Below are positions 1 to 8,239 of a DNA stretch of 64,000 nt, piece after piece. Each line of letters begins with the position of its first letter. Positions within the stretch are counted from its first letter, which is position 1. Both the position numbers and the translations under genes were made by a program. This DNA comes from Sphingobacterium spiritivorum ATCC 33861 (GTDB taxonomy: Bacteria; Bacteroidota; Bacteroidia; Sphingobacteriales; Sphingobacteriaceae): the NCBI RefSeq assembly GCF_000143765.1, contig NZ_GL379771.1, forward strand, positions 434,001-498,000, read 5' to 3'. The notes beneath the pieces were generated by a model. It was not told where the DNA came from, made no database searches, and saw nothing but the letters and a program-made list of their open reading frames with translations.

Positions 1-789
1 CGAAACCCTGTGGAAGAGCACAGTAATCTCTCTATATTGATCATAGAAGATAATCCGGAATTGAGCAATTTACTGGTTGATATGTTATCCGGTCTATATC
101 GGGTATATGTTTCTTATAACGGACTGGATGGTGCAGCCAAGGCTGAAGAAGAAATACCTGATCTTATACTAAGTGATGTTATGATGCCCGGATTATCAGG
201 TCTGGACTTGTGCAGCAGGCTCAAGTCAGAACCCAAAACAAGCCATATCCCTATTATCTTGCTCACAGCATTAGGAAGTATCGATAAACAGATCAAAGGT
301 TTAGAACAAGGAGCAGATGCATATATTACCAAACCTTTTGACAGAGATTATGTATTGCTCACCATTCGCAATCTCCTCACTTTGGCAGAAAAGAACCGGA
401 AATCGTTCAGCCTGGACAAGTTTATTGAGAAAAGGTCAAAGAATAAACAGCAGGAAGATGAACTTTTGAGCAAAGCTGTAAAAATCATTATTGACAATCT
501 TCCCAACGAAAATCTTTCTGTAGAATTTCTCTGCAGGGAGCTGGGTATGAGCCAACCTGTACTTCACAAAAAACTGAAAGCGATCACTAACCTCTCGTTG
601 ATCAATTTTATCAAATCGGTAAGGATGAATCAGGCAGCAAAGATGTTAAAGACAGGATTATATTCTATCACTGAGGTAGCCTATGAAGTAGGATTCAGCG
701 ACAGGAAATATTTCAGCAAAGAGTTTAAAAAACATTTTGGGTCAAATCCTTCGGATTATACAAAAGAGGATGACTCCAATCCATCCTGA
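1..789 (+). CDS. Hybrid two-component regulator, C-terminal part (REC + AraC HTH)
   Basis: The reading frame is open to the left edge of the window, so this is the 3' end of a longer gene. It holds a response-regulator receiver domain, with the phospho-acceptor Asp in LILSDVMMPG about 56 residues after the in-frame GTG at base 10. A linker follows, then a C-terminal AraC-type helix-turn-helix of about 100 residues ending ...VGFSDRKYFSKEFKKHFG. Receiver plus AraC HTH at the C-terminus is the arrangement of Bacteroidota hybrid two-component systems, which sense glycans in the periplasm and drive polysaccharide-utilisation genes. A stand-alone AraC-type response regulator starting at the GTG is possible but less likely, because no stop separates that GTG from the window edge. 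The target genes cannot be seen. Confidence 0.85.
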   Translation, partial: RNPVEEHSNLSILIIEDNPELSNLLVDMLSGLYRVYVSYNGLDGAAKAEEEIPDLILSDVMMPGLSGLDLCSRLKSEPKTSHIPIILLTALGSIDKQIKGLEQGADAYITKPFDRDYVLLTIRNLLTLAEKNRKSFSLDKFIEKRSKNKQQEDELLSKAVKIIIDNLPNENLSVEFLCRELGMSQPVLHKKLKAITNLSLINFIKSVRMNQAAKMLKTGLYSITEVAYEVGFSDRKYFSKEFKKHFGSNPSDYTKEDDSNPS

Positions 790-1100
790 TACAAAGGGTG
801 GAGACACAAGCACCGCTACGCTCATGCTTGCGCCAGAGCAAGGATAAAGATTAAACTGAACTCTCCAAGGAGAGATCCCGGTTTTCCGGGAGAGAAATTA
901 AAGACTGATATAGCAACCATACACTTCTGCTACTTAGAGCTACTTCGCCACTACACTGTTGATGGAGACACCAACACATGCAGCTAATGCGTTTACCGAT
1001 GTCCGCACCGGTAAGACTATAGAGGTACAAGCTATTCCCGGATGGATAAAAAACCATCTGTATTGTAAAATATGACTCAAAACTCACGTCAGGATATCTT
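790..1100. other. Gene-free stretch with two small hairpins and a possible gene relic
   Basis: No convincing gene lies here. Two compact inverted repeats sit next to each other: CTCTCC-aa-GGAGAG (861-874) and TCCCGG-tttt-CCGGGA (876-891). They could end transcription of the upstream regulator, although neither has a strong T-run. From 938 to 1075 one forward frame stays open and reads like the tail of a protein (...FTDVRTGKTIEVQA...), but it is too short to assign. Confidence 0.4.
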
Positions 1101-1136
1101 ATTAAAAAAGGTCTGCCGATTATCCCGGCAGACCTT
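1101..1136 (-). terminator. Rho-independent terminator of the CoA-binding protein gene
   Basis: An 11-bp perfect stem (1108-1118 with 1126-1136, AAGGTCTGCCG) has a 7-base loop. On the minus strand it is followed by a T-run complementary to 1104-1109. It lies about 50 bases downstream of the minus-strand gene that ends at 1185. Confidence 0.85.
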
Positions 1137-1184
1137 CATTCTTTAGAAGCATGTACGGATGTACACACTCCAATTCAAAAATCG

Positions 1185-1544
1185 TTAATACTGTCCTGTA
1201 CTTAACAGAACCAATGTACAGGCATTTTCTACCTCTATACCTTTCTCTTGTGCCAGCTGTGCCAGCTCCCTGTTCTCCGCTCCGGGATTAAAGACAATAC
1301 GTCTGGGGGCAGTTTTCAGGATGTATTCGTATAACGGCTTCTGATTCTGGGCACCCATATACATTGTAATTGTATCAATATCGGTATGTATAGTCTCCGC
1401 AGGTTCTATCGGCTGTTCGGCAACAACACCTTTCTTCAATCCTACATTGACAATATCATGTCCAAACCTTGTCAGCATATGAGCGGCTTTATATGAATAT
1501 CGTTCCGGATTAGTACTGGCACCTATTATTAATGTTTTTTTCAT
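1185..1544 (-). CDS. CoA-binding domain protein (YccU-like)
   Basis: This 119-residue protein is a single small Rossmann-like CoA-binding domain (CoA_binding_2 type). The N-terminal strand and glycine turn MKKTLIIGASTNPERYS, the central VNVGLKK segment and the C-terminal motif NPGAENRELAQLAQEKGIEVENACTLVLL are all typical of the family. The length matches stand-alone members. The family is conserved and binds CoA, but its physiological role is not settled. The gene starts at an ATG 22 bases downstream of a serine-hydrolase gene on the same strand, so the two may be co-transcribed. Confidence 0.85.
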   Translation of the reverse strand: MKKTLIIGASTNPERYSYKAAHMLTRFGHDIVNVGLKKGVVAEQPIEPAETIHTDIDTITMYMGAQNQKPLYEYILKTAPRRIVFNPGAENRELAQLAQEKGIEVENACTLVLLSTGQY

Positions 1545-1566
1545 ACGATTCTCCTATCTGTTTGCA

Positions 1567-2757
1567 TTAGTCTACCATAAAATCGCCATCCGCATTATAT
1601 GCATTCTTCCGAAGAATAGGCATACCCAGGATTTTGTACAATTCATCCAGTTTGACCAGACTACCGTTGGTCATATTGGACAATAATACAATGGTTACAT
1701 CATTTTTCAGATCGCGTACATACAGATTGCGAAATCCGTGCCACCATCCTGTATGATACACTACGTGTTGATCATTATGATTAAACGTTCTCCATCCGTA
1801 TCCATATCCGAATGCTCCCTTTTTACTCGGGTCATTTCTGGGTACATAAGCCGAATCCAGTGTTTCCTGTTTTAATAACCGGCCTTCACGCAGCGCTATG
1901 TCCAGAAGGAACATATCCTCTACCGTACTGTATATTCCTTTATCACCCAACGGGCCATCCAGGAAATTCTGTACAACAGATCTTCTCCATACCTTATCAT
2001 GACCGATTACTTTGACAGGTATTTTTTCATAAACAGCTTTGGAATAAGCAGCCGTATGCTTCATTCCCGCAGGATCAAATACATTCTCCTTCAGAAATAC
2101 TGCGTAATCCTGTTTGGAAACCTTTTCTATAATAGCCCCCAAAACCATAAAATTACTGTTGTTATAATGAAAACGGCCGTCTGGTTTTCCGTATCTTCCG
2201 GGTTTATGCTCCGTCAGCAGACGGATAGCATCCATATTACTCATCCCTTTCTTTTTATCTTTCCATACACCATCCGCAAAATAGACATAATTAGGAAGTC
2301 CTGAACGATGAGTCAGCAACATTTTCACAGTAATTCCTTCATAGGGAAAATCAGGAAAGAAATCATTGACTGTCTGATCCAGCTTTAGTTTTCCTTCTTC
2401 CACCAACTTCAGGATTGCAATAGAAGTCATTGGCTTAGTAACGGAAGCCAGTTCAAACTGAGATTGAATATTGAGACTATCCTTTAATAAATAATTGGCC
2501 CATCCAAACGATTTTTCATATATGATCTTGCCTTTCTTAGCGATCAGCACATTGCCGTTGAAACCAGCTTTTTTATGAAGATTCTGCATAAAAGCATCGA
2601 CGGCTTTGTCTGCTTCATTCGGGTTATACAGAAGTCGTATACTATCTTGTTCTGCCTGATTTTTTTCTTCTTTAATTTTACGTTCTTCGGCAGATGTACA
2701 GCCGATCAAACTTATAACACTTAAACCTAACAGGACTTTCGCAACAATCAATTTCAC
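1567..2757 (-). CDS. Serine hydrolase / class C beta-lactamase-like lipoprotein
   Basis: This 396-residue protein has an N-terminal lipoprotein signal (lipobox LIGC, Cys near residue 20), so it is likely anchored to the envelope. The mature part has the class C beta-lactamase/DD-peptidase motifs: SxxK in ELASVTKPMTS, a tyrosine motif in FHYNNSN (Y-x-N), and the C-terminal HTG box in VYHTGWWHG. Family members are carboxypeptidases, esterases or peptidases acting on cell-wall or D-amino-acid substrates; few are true antibiotic resistance enzymes. No resistance role can be inferred here. The only start is a GTG at 2757. It lies upstream of the CoA-binding gene on the same strand. Confidence 0.85.
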   Translation of the reverse strand: MKLIVAKVLLGLSVISLIGCTSAEERKIKEEKNQAEQDSIRLLYNPNEADKAVDAFMQNLHKKAGFNGNVLIAKKGKIIYEKSFGWANYLLKDSLNIQSQFELASVTKPMTSIAILKLVEEGKLKLDQTVNDFFPDFPYEGITVKMLLTHRSGLPNYVYFADGVWKDKKKGMSNMDAIRLLTEHKPGRYGKPDGRFHYNNSNFMVLGAIIEKVSKQDYAVFLKENVFDPAGMKHTAAYSKAVYEKIPVKVIGHDKVWRRSVVQNFLDGPLGDKGIYSTVEDMFLLDIALREGRLLKQETLDSAYVPRNDPSKKGAFGYGYGWRTFNHNDQHVVYHTGWWHGFRNLYVRDLKNDVTIVLLSNMTNGSLVKLDELYKILGMPILRKNAYNADGDFMVD

Positions 2758-2830
2758 AAGTTTTTCTTTAAATTTTTGAGGTACATATCTATAATGTCAA
2801 AAAATAACAATTTAGTATGTAAAGGACAAA

Positions 2831-2866
2831 TAAAAGAGCCACTTTATTGCTAAAGTGGCTCTTTTA
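2831..2866. terminator. Strong terminator downstream of the pyruvate dehydrogenase genes
   Basis: A 16-bp perfect stem (2831-2846 with 2851-2866) has a TTGC loop and A/T-rich flanks on both sides, so it can work in either direction. It sits just downstream of the minus-strand E2 gene that ends at 2885. Confidence 0.9.
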
Positions 2867-2884
2867 TTTGTTGACAGATCCGGA

Positions 2885-4531
2885 TTATGCTAATAATCTT
2901 ACCGGATTCTCAATCAATGGTTTTAATGTTTGTAAAAACGCTGCTCCGGTTGCACCATCCACTACTCTGTGATCGCATCCCAAAGTAAGCTTCATGATAT
3001 TACCAGGTACTACAACTCCGTTTTTAACAACCGGAATATTCTGGATTGCTCCTACAGAAAGGATTGCTCCATCCGGAGAATTGATGATAGAAGTAAATTC
3101 ATCAATACCGAACATACCCAGATTTGAGACAGTAAATGTAGAACCTTCCCAATCCGAGGGTTGCAATTTTTTAGATTTAGCTCTTTGTGCAAATTCCTTA
3201 ACCTCCGTAGAAATGTGAGATAATGATTTGCCATCTGCAAAACGTACAACAGGAACTAATAAACCATCTTCAACAGCAATCGCAACACCAATATTTGTAT
3301 GCTCATTGAATCTGATTTTGTCACCACCCCATGATGAATTTACCGCCGGGTGTTTTTTCAAGGCTATAGCAACTGCTTTGATGATAATATCATTAAAAGA
3401 TACTTTCACAGGAGCTACTTCATTAATCTGTTCTCTGGCAGCGATAGCATTATCCATATCAATGCTGATAGTCAGATAGAAGTGTGGAGCTGTATACAAA
3501 CTTTCAGCAAGACGACGTGCAATTGTTTTACGCATTTGCGATACCGGCTGTTCTGTATATTTCTCTTCACCTACATATGTTGGCAACGTGATTGTTTTGG
3601 ATTCGGTAGCCGGTGCTGCTCCTGTACTTGCAGGTGCTGCGGCAGGCTTGGCAGAAGGCACGAATGATTCCACATCTTTCTTTACAATGCGTCCGCCATC
3701 TGCAGAACCTTTTACATCATTCAGATTGATTCCTTTTTCTTTAGCAATTTTACGAGCCAGAGGAGAAGCTTTTACTCTTGAATCATCAGCAGAAGAACCG
3801 GCAGTTTCAACAGGAGCACTTTCAACAGCAGCCTTAGGAGCTTCTTCTTTTTTGCTTTCTTTTGATTCTGCTTTAGGAGCTGCAGATTTTTGATTCAGTA
3901 AAGGTGTTACGTCTGTTCCTGCAGGACCTACGATAGCAATGATATCATTTACTTTCGCTGCCTGTCCGGCTTCAAGACCAACATATAATAAAGTACCGTC
4001 TGCATACGCAGTTACTTCCATAGTCGCTTTATCTGTTTCCACGTCAGCAATAGCATCATCAGATTTGATGGTATCTCCAACTTTAAAGTTCCATTGAGCA
4101 ATGACACCTTCAGTCATGGTATCACTCAACAACGGCATAGTGATCACAGTGACACCAAGGTCTTCTGCAGACACACTTGCTGAAGAAGACTCTTCTGATG
4201 CAGTTGTCTCTTCTTTAGCTTCTTCTTTCTTCTCCTCAGCAGGAGCTGCAGAAGCGGCCGAAGATCCGTCAAGCAAGGCCTGAAAATCTTCCCCTTCTTC
4301 TCCAAGTACAGCGATTACTGCATCCACAGCTACAGCTTCACCTTCTTTGGGTCCGATATATAACAATGTTCCTTCCTGATAAGATTCGAAGTCCATTGTA
4401 GCTTTATCTGTTTCAATCTCTGCAACAAGATCTCCAGAATTTACTTTGTCACCAACTTTTTTGTGCCACTTTGCGATAACACCTTCAGTCATGGTGTCAC
4501 TCATTTTAGGCATTTTTACTACTTCAGCCAT
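2885..4531 (-). CDS. pdhC: Pyruvate dehydrogenase E2, dihydrolipoyllysine acetyltransferase
   Basis: This is the E2 core of the pyruvate dehydrogenase complex, which transfers acetyl groups from lipoyl arms to CoA. The 548 residues carry two lipoyl domains, with lipoyl lysines in IETDKATM (Lys43) and VETDKATM (about Lys168). Ala/Glu/Lys-rich linkers separate them, and a peripheral-subunit-binding domain lies at about 250-290 (SPLARKIAKEKGI). The C-terminal acetyltransferase domain has the active-site motif DHRVVDG (His about 521). The start ATG is followed immediately by the first lipoyl domain. It lies 33 bases (from the ATG at 5565, 38 bases after its stop) downstream of the E1-alpha gene and is surely co-transcribed with it. 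No E1-beta gene lies between or beside them. Confidence 0.95.
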   Translation of the reverse strand: MAEVVKMPKMSDTMTEGVIAKWHKKVGDKVNSGDLVAEIETDKATMDFESYQEGTLLYIGPKEGEAVAVDAVIAVLGEEGEDFQALLDGSSAASAAPAEEKKEEAKEETTASEESSSASVSAEDLGVTVITMPLLSDTMTEGVIAQWNFKVGDTIKSDDAIADVETDKATMEVTAYADGTLLYVGLEAGQAAKVNDIIAIVGPAGTDVTPLLNQKSAAPKAESKESKKEEAPKAAVESAPVETAGSSADDSRVKASPLARKIAKEKGINLNDVKGSADGGRIVKKDVESFVPSAKPAAAPASTGAAPATESKTITLPTYVGEEKYTEQPVSQMRKTIARRLAESLYTAPHFYLTISIDMDNAIAAREQINEVAPVKVSFNDIIIKAVAIALKKHPAVNSSWGGDKIRFNEHTNIGVAIAVEDGLLVPVVRFADGKSLSHISTEVKEFAQRAKSKKLQPSDWEGSTFTVSNLGMFGIDEFTSIINSPDGAILSVGAIQNIPVVKNGVVVPGNIMKLTLGCDHRVVDGATGAAFLQTLKPLIENPVRLLA

Positions 4532-4569
4532 TTGTTTGCTTCGTTATATTTAGTTAAAGTAATTATCAA

Positions 4570-5565
4570 TTAATCCATTACAAAAGGATAATCCTGTTGT
4601 ACGTAAACATCATTATAGATTTCTGAAGCATCCGGATATGGAGACTCTTCTGCAAATTTCACAGAATCTTCAACCACTTTTTTCACATCCGCTTCCACCT
4701 CTGCAAACCACGCATCATCAGCATATTTATTTTCCAGGATCGCATGTTTAGTAGACAACAACGGATCACGGCCTTTGTACTCTTCTAATTCTTCTTTAGT
4801 ACGGTATTTAGCAGGATCTGACATAGAGTGTCCTTTGTAACGGTAAGTACGGATTTCTAAGAAAGTCGGGCCTTCTCCTGCACGTGCACGCTGAACAGCT
4901 TCATCCATAGCATTGTGAACAGCTACTACATCCATACCGTCAACAGCTGCCGAAGGCATATCAAAACCATGTCCCATCTTGTAGATGTCGATCATATTGG
5001 TTGTACGCTGTACGGATGTTCCCATTGCATAACCATTGTTTTCACAAACAAAAATCACAGGAAGTTTCCACAACATAGCCATGTTAAGGGTTTCGTTGAA
5101 AGCTCCCTGACGAACAGCCCCGTCTCCCATATAGCACACGTTAACATTTTTGGTACCGTTATACATTTCAGCGAATGCAATACCAGCACCTAAAGGAATC
5201 TGACCACCTACGATACCGTGGCCACCCATAAATTTGTGCTCTTTAGAGAAAAAGTGCATAGAACCACCTTTACCTTTTGAACATCCAGTTGCTTTACCAT
5301 ATAATTCAGCCATACAAGCATCAGCAGATACGCCCTTAGCTAATGCGTGAGCATGGTCGCGATATGCTGTGATCAATGAATCTTCAGGACCGATTACCGA
5401 CATGGTACCAGCTACTACTGCTTCCTGACCGATATAAAGGTGACAGAATCCACGAATTTTTTGTTGACCGTAAAGCTGACCAGCTTTTTCTTCGAATTTA
5501 CGCATGAGTAGCATGGATTTATACCACTCTAAATATGTCTCTTTTGTTATAGGTGTTGAACTCAT
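4570..5565 (-). CDS. pdhA: Pyruvate dehydrogenase E1 component, alpha subunit
   Basis: This is the thiamine-diphosphate-dependent E1-alpha subunit, which decarboxylates pyruvate and loads the E2 lipoyl groups. The TPP motif runs from GDGAVRQGAFNE to FVCENNGYAMGTS. The phosphorylation-loop region YRYKGHSMSDPAKYR is also conserved. I chose the ATG at 5565 (331 residues); the frame extends only two codons further, to a TTG at 5571. A promoter -7 element lies 34 bases upstream. The matching beta subunit is not in the window. pdhC follows directly. Confidence 0.95.
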   Translation of the reverse strand: MSSTPITKETYLEWYKSMLLMRKFEEKAGQLYGQQKIRGFCHLYIGQEAVVAGTMSVIGPEDSLITAYRDHAHALAKGVSADACMAELYGKATGCSKGKGGSMHFFSKEHKFMGGHGIVGGQIPLGAGIAFAEMYNGTKNVNVCYMGDGAVRQGAFNETLNMAMLWKLPVIFVCENNGYAMGTSVQRTTNMIDIYKMGHGFDMPSAAVDGMDVVAVHNAMDEAVQRARAGEGPTFLEIRTYRYKGHSMSDPAKYRTKEELEEYKGRDPLLSTKHAILENKYADDAWFAEVEADVKKVVEDSVKFAEESPYPDASEIYNDVYVQQDYPFVMD

Positions 5566-5598
5566 TTTCAAGTATTGAATTTCTGACTTAACTGACTA

Positions 5599-5606
5599 CA
5601 AATCTA
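5599..5606 (-). promoter_or_regulatory. Bacteroidota -7 element for pdhA-pdhC
   Basis: TAGATTTG on the minus strand matches TAnnTTTG exactly and lies 34 bases before the pdhA ATG. I found no clear -33 TTG at the right distance. Confidence 0.55.
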
Positions 5607-5747
5607 ATCAATATTTACAACATTTTTGTCATAGACTACAATTTTATTACAGTGTAAAAACATTCTAATTGCACTCTGCATGATTGATTAACAAAATTTA
5701 ACAGCTAAAGAACAGCGGATTTCCTTTTGAATATTTTTTGTAAAATC

Positions 5748-5784
5748 AAAGCGACCATTTGATATTTTCTCAAATGGTCGCTTT
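5748..5784. terminator. Terminator hairpin downstream of hisS
   Basis: A 15-bp stem (5748-5762 with 5770-5784) has a 7-base loop and modest T-runs on both strands. It lies 60 bases downstream of hisS (minus strand). Confidence 0.7.
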
Positions 5785-5845
5785 TCAAAATCGGATGATT
5801 TGCTTCCGGATGGAAGATTTCTTTTTGAAGACTTCAGTAACGGGT

Positions 5846-7264
5846 CTATTGGTCTGTGCGGATCGCTGAGTCAGCCCTCTGTTTACTAAGTAAAACAGTT
5901 ATTTCTTGTTCTGAAAGTTTTTGCTGCTCACCGCTTTTCATATTTTTTAAAGAAAGTTTTCCGGTATTTACTTCTTCTTCACCTATCAAAAGCACATAAG
6001 GTATACGTTTATCGTCGGCATAACTCATCTGCTTTTTGAGTTTGACAGCCTGAGGATACAATTCCACTGCAATCCCTGCCTGGCGTAACCGGTTCAGCAA
6101 CGGAAGTGTAAATGCCTCTATAGACTTGTCAAAATTAACGATTAATAATCTTGTATTATCAGACTCATGCTTCGGATACAGATCCAGCTCTTCCAATACA
6201 TCATATATACGATCTGCACCGAAAGATACACCTACACCGGTCAATCCTTTGAGACCAAACATTCCAGTCAGGTCATCGTAGCGACCTCCGCCACCGATAC
6301 TCCCCATAGACACTTCGTTAGTTTTCACCTCAAATATACAGCCCGTATAATAATTAAGCCCCCGGGCCAATGTGATGTCGAGTTCTACATATTTATTATA
6401 TACTTCTCCGGATACATCCAGTTGATTGAGGTAGGCGAACACTTCTTCCAGTTCTGCCACACCACGAAGTCCTGTTTCAGATTTTGCCAGTACCGAACGA
6501 AGCTGCTCTATTTTGGAAACGGTAGATCCTTCCAGCAAAATAATCGGGCGCAGGATAGCAAGATCGGCCTCCGTAAATCCTCTTTCCAGCAATTCTTTGT
6601 TTACGCCATCCAGTCCTATTTTATCCAACTTATCAATGGCAACAGTCATATCAAAGATAAGCTCCGGTTTGCCGATTATTTCAGCTATTCCGGAAAGAAT
6701 CTTTCGGTTATTGATCTTGATTGCAAAATCCCGGAGCCCCAGTGCACGCAGCGCTTCATGATAGATGAGAATAAACTCTGCTTCATTCAGCAGGCTTTCC
6801 GAACCAACTACATCCACATCACACTGATAAAATTCACGGTAGCGTCCGCGTTGCGGACGATCTGCACGCCATACCGGCTGAATCTGGAAACGCTTGAACG
6901 GAAGACTGATTTCATGCTGACGCATGACGACATAACGGGCAAATGGCACAGTCAGGTCATATCGCAATGCCTTTTCCGAAAGATGAGGAATCAGACTATT
7001 AGAAGCTTTTTCTGCTAAAAGAGCATCCGGAGCTTTACTTAAATAATCTCCGGAATTCAGGATCTTAAAAATCAATTTATCACCTTCATCACCGTATTTA
7101 CCGGTCAATGTCTGTAGATTTTCAAAAGAAGGTGTCTGAATTTCCTGATATCCATACTTACGGAATACGGATTTCAGCGTATTAAAAATATAATTACGTT
7201 TTTCCATTTCGGCAGGTGAAAAATCACGTGTGCCTTTAGCCAATGAAGGTTTTACTATTGCCAT
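5846..7264 (-). CDS. hisS: Histidine--tRNA ligase
   Basis: This class II aminoacyl-tRNA synthetase charges tRNA-His. Visible signatures are motif 2 ([18 protein letters not shown]), the histidine-binding HisA motif ([10 protein letters not shown]) and motif 3 (GGGGRYDDL ... GVSFGADRI), followed by an anticodon-binding domain. I chose the ATG at 7264 (472 residues). The open frame runs 21 codons further upstream, to 7327, but that stretch is not HisRS-like. It also contains an excellent -7 element, TACCTTTG, ending only 7 bases before the chosen ATG, so the mRNA is probably almost leaderless. Confidence 0.95.
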   Translation of the reverse strand: MAIVKPSLAKGTRDFSPAEMEKRNYIFNTLKSVFRKYGYQEIQTPSFENLQTLTGKYGDEGDKLIFKILNSGDYLSKAPDALLAEKASNSLIPHLSEKALRYDLTVPFARYVVMRQHEISLPFKRFQIQPVWRADRPQRGRYREFYQCDVDVVGSESLLNEAEFILIYHEALRALGLRDFAIKINNRKILSGIAEIIGKPELIFDMTVAIDKLDKIGLDGVNKELLERGFTEADLAILRPIILLEGSTVSKIEQLRSVLAKSETGLRGVAELEEVFAYLNQLDVSGEVYNKYVELDITLARGLNYYTGCIFEVKTNEVSMGSIGGGGRYDDLTGMFGLKGLTGVGVSFGADRIYDVLEELDLYPKHESDNTRLLIVNFDKSIEAFTLPLLNRLRQAGIAVELYPQAVKLKKQMSYADDKRIPYVLLIGEEEVNTGKLSLKNMKSGEQQKLSEQEITVLLSKQRADSAIRTDQ

Positions 7265-7271
7265 ATCACGG

Positions 7272-7279
7272 CAAAGGTA
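7272..7279 (-). promoter_or_regulatory. -7 element for hisS, near-leaderless transcript
   Basis: TACCTTTG (minus strand) matches TAnnTTTG and ends 7 bases before the hisS ATG at 7264. This supports the internal start and suggests a leader of only a few bases. Confidence 0.55.
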
Positions 7280-7424
7280 AGGTATACAAATGAAATATCC
7301 ATGTAGTACAGGCCGCACAAATATCAATGAGCATAGTTTGGATATTCCATATGACCATTGAAAATCAAATTATACACATATGAAATTTTATGAAAATACC
7401 TGCGGTGAAATTAGAATTTACAGG

Positions 7425-8165
7425 TTACTCGGTCTCAAATATCTTGAGGTATTCGCAGGCCTTTTCTGCGGCAAGCTTTTCGGCACTTTTTTTATTGAAG
7501 TCCCTGCCTATACCACATACTTCTCCTTCTACAATCGCTTCTATACTGAACATCTTGGAGGATTCTCCTTCAGGATTAGCCGTAGGAAGAAATTGAACGT
7601 CTTTGCCAAGATGCTGACACCATTCAATTAATCTGCTTTTAAAATTGGTCTCCGTCACTTCGAGCAGCTGAATATCAACGTGGGTTTTGATAATTCTGTT
7701 CAGCAGAAAACTTTTGGTAAATGTATAGCCCTTATCCAGATATACAGCTCCGACAAGTGCTTCAAAAGCATCACCCAGCAGGGACCCCTGCTTATTAGGG
7801 AAACTGATCATACGAGCATCGTATTGAATCAGTTCATTTAAACCAAGTTTTCGGGAAAGTTGATTGAGGTTGGCTCTGCTGACGATTTTTGACCGCATCT
7901 CGGTCAAAAATCCTTCATCTTTGTAGGGATATTTTTTAAACAGTAACTCGGCGACGACAGATCCTAAGATTGCGTCACCCAGAAACTCTAATCGTTCATT
8001 GCTGTTTTTGGCACCTTCCTTTATAGCAGTAGCCACAGACTTATGTCTGAAGGCCATTTGGTATAGCCGTATGTTTTCAGGGACAAACCCCAATAGGTTT
8101 TTCAGCTTCCGCACATAAGCTCTATGTGGCGAGAAATACAAATTATAAATCCGCGAAAAGGGCAT
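7425..8165 (-). CDS. rnc: Ribonuclease III
   Basis: This endoribonuclease cleaves double-stranded RNA in rRNA and mRNA processing. The catalytic RNase III domain carries the signature NERLEFLGDAILG and further acidic residues (FLTEMRSKIV, GDAFEALVGAVYLD). A C-terminal double-stranded-RNA-binding domain follows (about residues 175-245). I chose the ATG at 8165 (246 residues). The frame extends three codons to a TTG at 8174, which lies inside the T-run of a terminator-like hairpin and is unlikely to be used. The order acpP-fabF-rnc is a classic conserved arrangement. Confidence 0.95.
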   Translation of the reverse strand: MPFSRIYNLYFSPHRAYVRKLKNLLGFVPENIRLYQMAFRHKSVATAIKEGAKNSNERLEFLGDAILGSVVAELLFKKYPYKDEGFLTEMRSKIVSRANLNQLSRKLGLNELIQYDARMISFPNKQGSLLGDAFEALVGAVYLDKGYTFTKSFLLNRIIKTHVDIQLLEVTETNFKSRLIEWCQHLGKDVQFLPTANPEGESSKMFSIEAIVEGEVCGIGRDFNKKSAEKLAAEKACEYLKIFETE

Positions 8166-8170
8166 GCTAC

Positions 8171-8200
8171 TCAAAAAAGGATGAGAGGATAGAACCTCTC
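8171..8200 (-). terminator. Terminator-like hairpin between fabF and rnc
   Basis: The stem GAGAGG/CCTCTC (8183-8188 with 8195-8200) has a 6-base loop. On the minus strand it is followed by a T-run complementary to 8173-8178. The T-run ends just before the rnc ATG, so the structure probably lets only part of the acpP-fabF transcription reach rnc. Confidence 0.6.
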
Positions 8201-8239
8201 TTTACCATTACAGGATCCCTCTACAATCAACACAGGCAA

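Noticed and set aside
1567..2757. Beta-lactamase resistance gene
   Set aside because: The fold and motifs are shared with many peptidases and esterases. Nothing in sequence or context points to antibiotic hydrolysis.
6167..7018. A 283-codon plus-strand frame opposite hisS
   Set aside because: It is antisense to strongly conserved HisRS motifs and has no protein-like features.
7265..7327. N-terminal extension of hisS by 21 residues
   Set aside because: It has no likeness to HisRS, and contains the promoter -7 element directly before the internal ATG.
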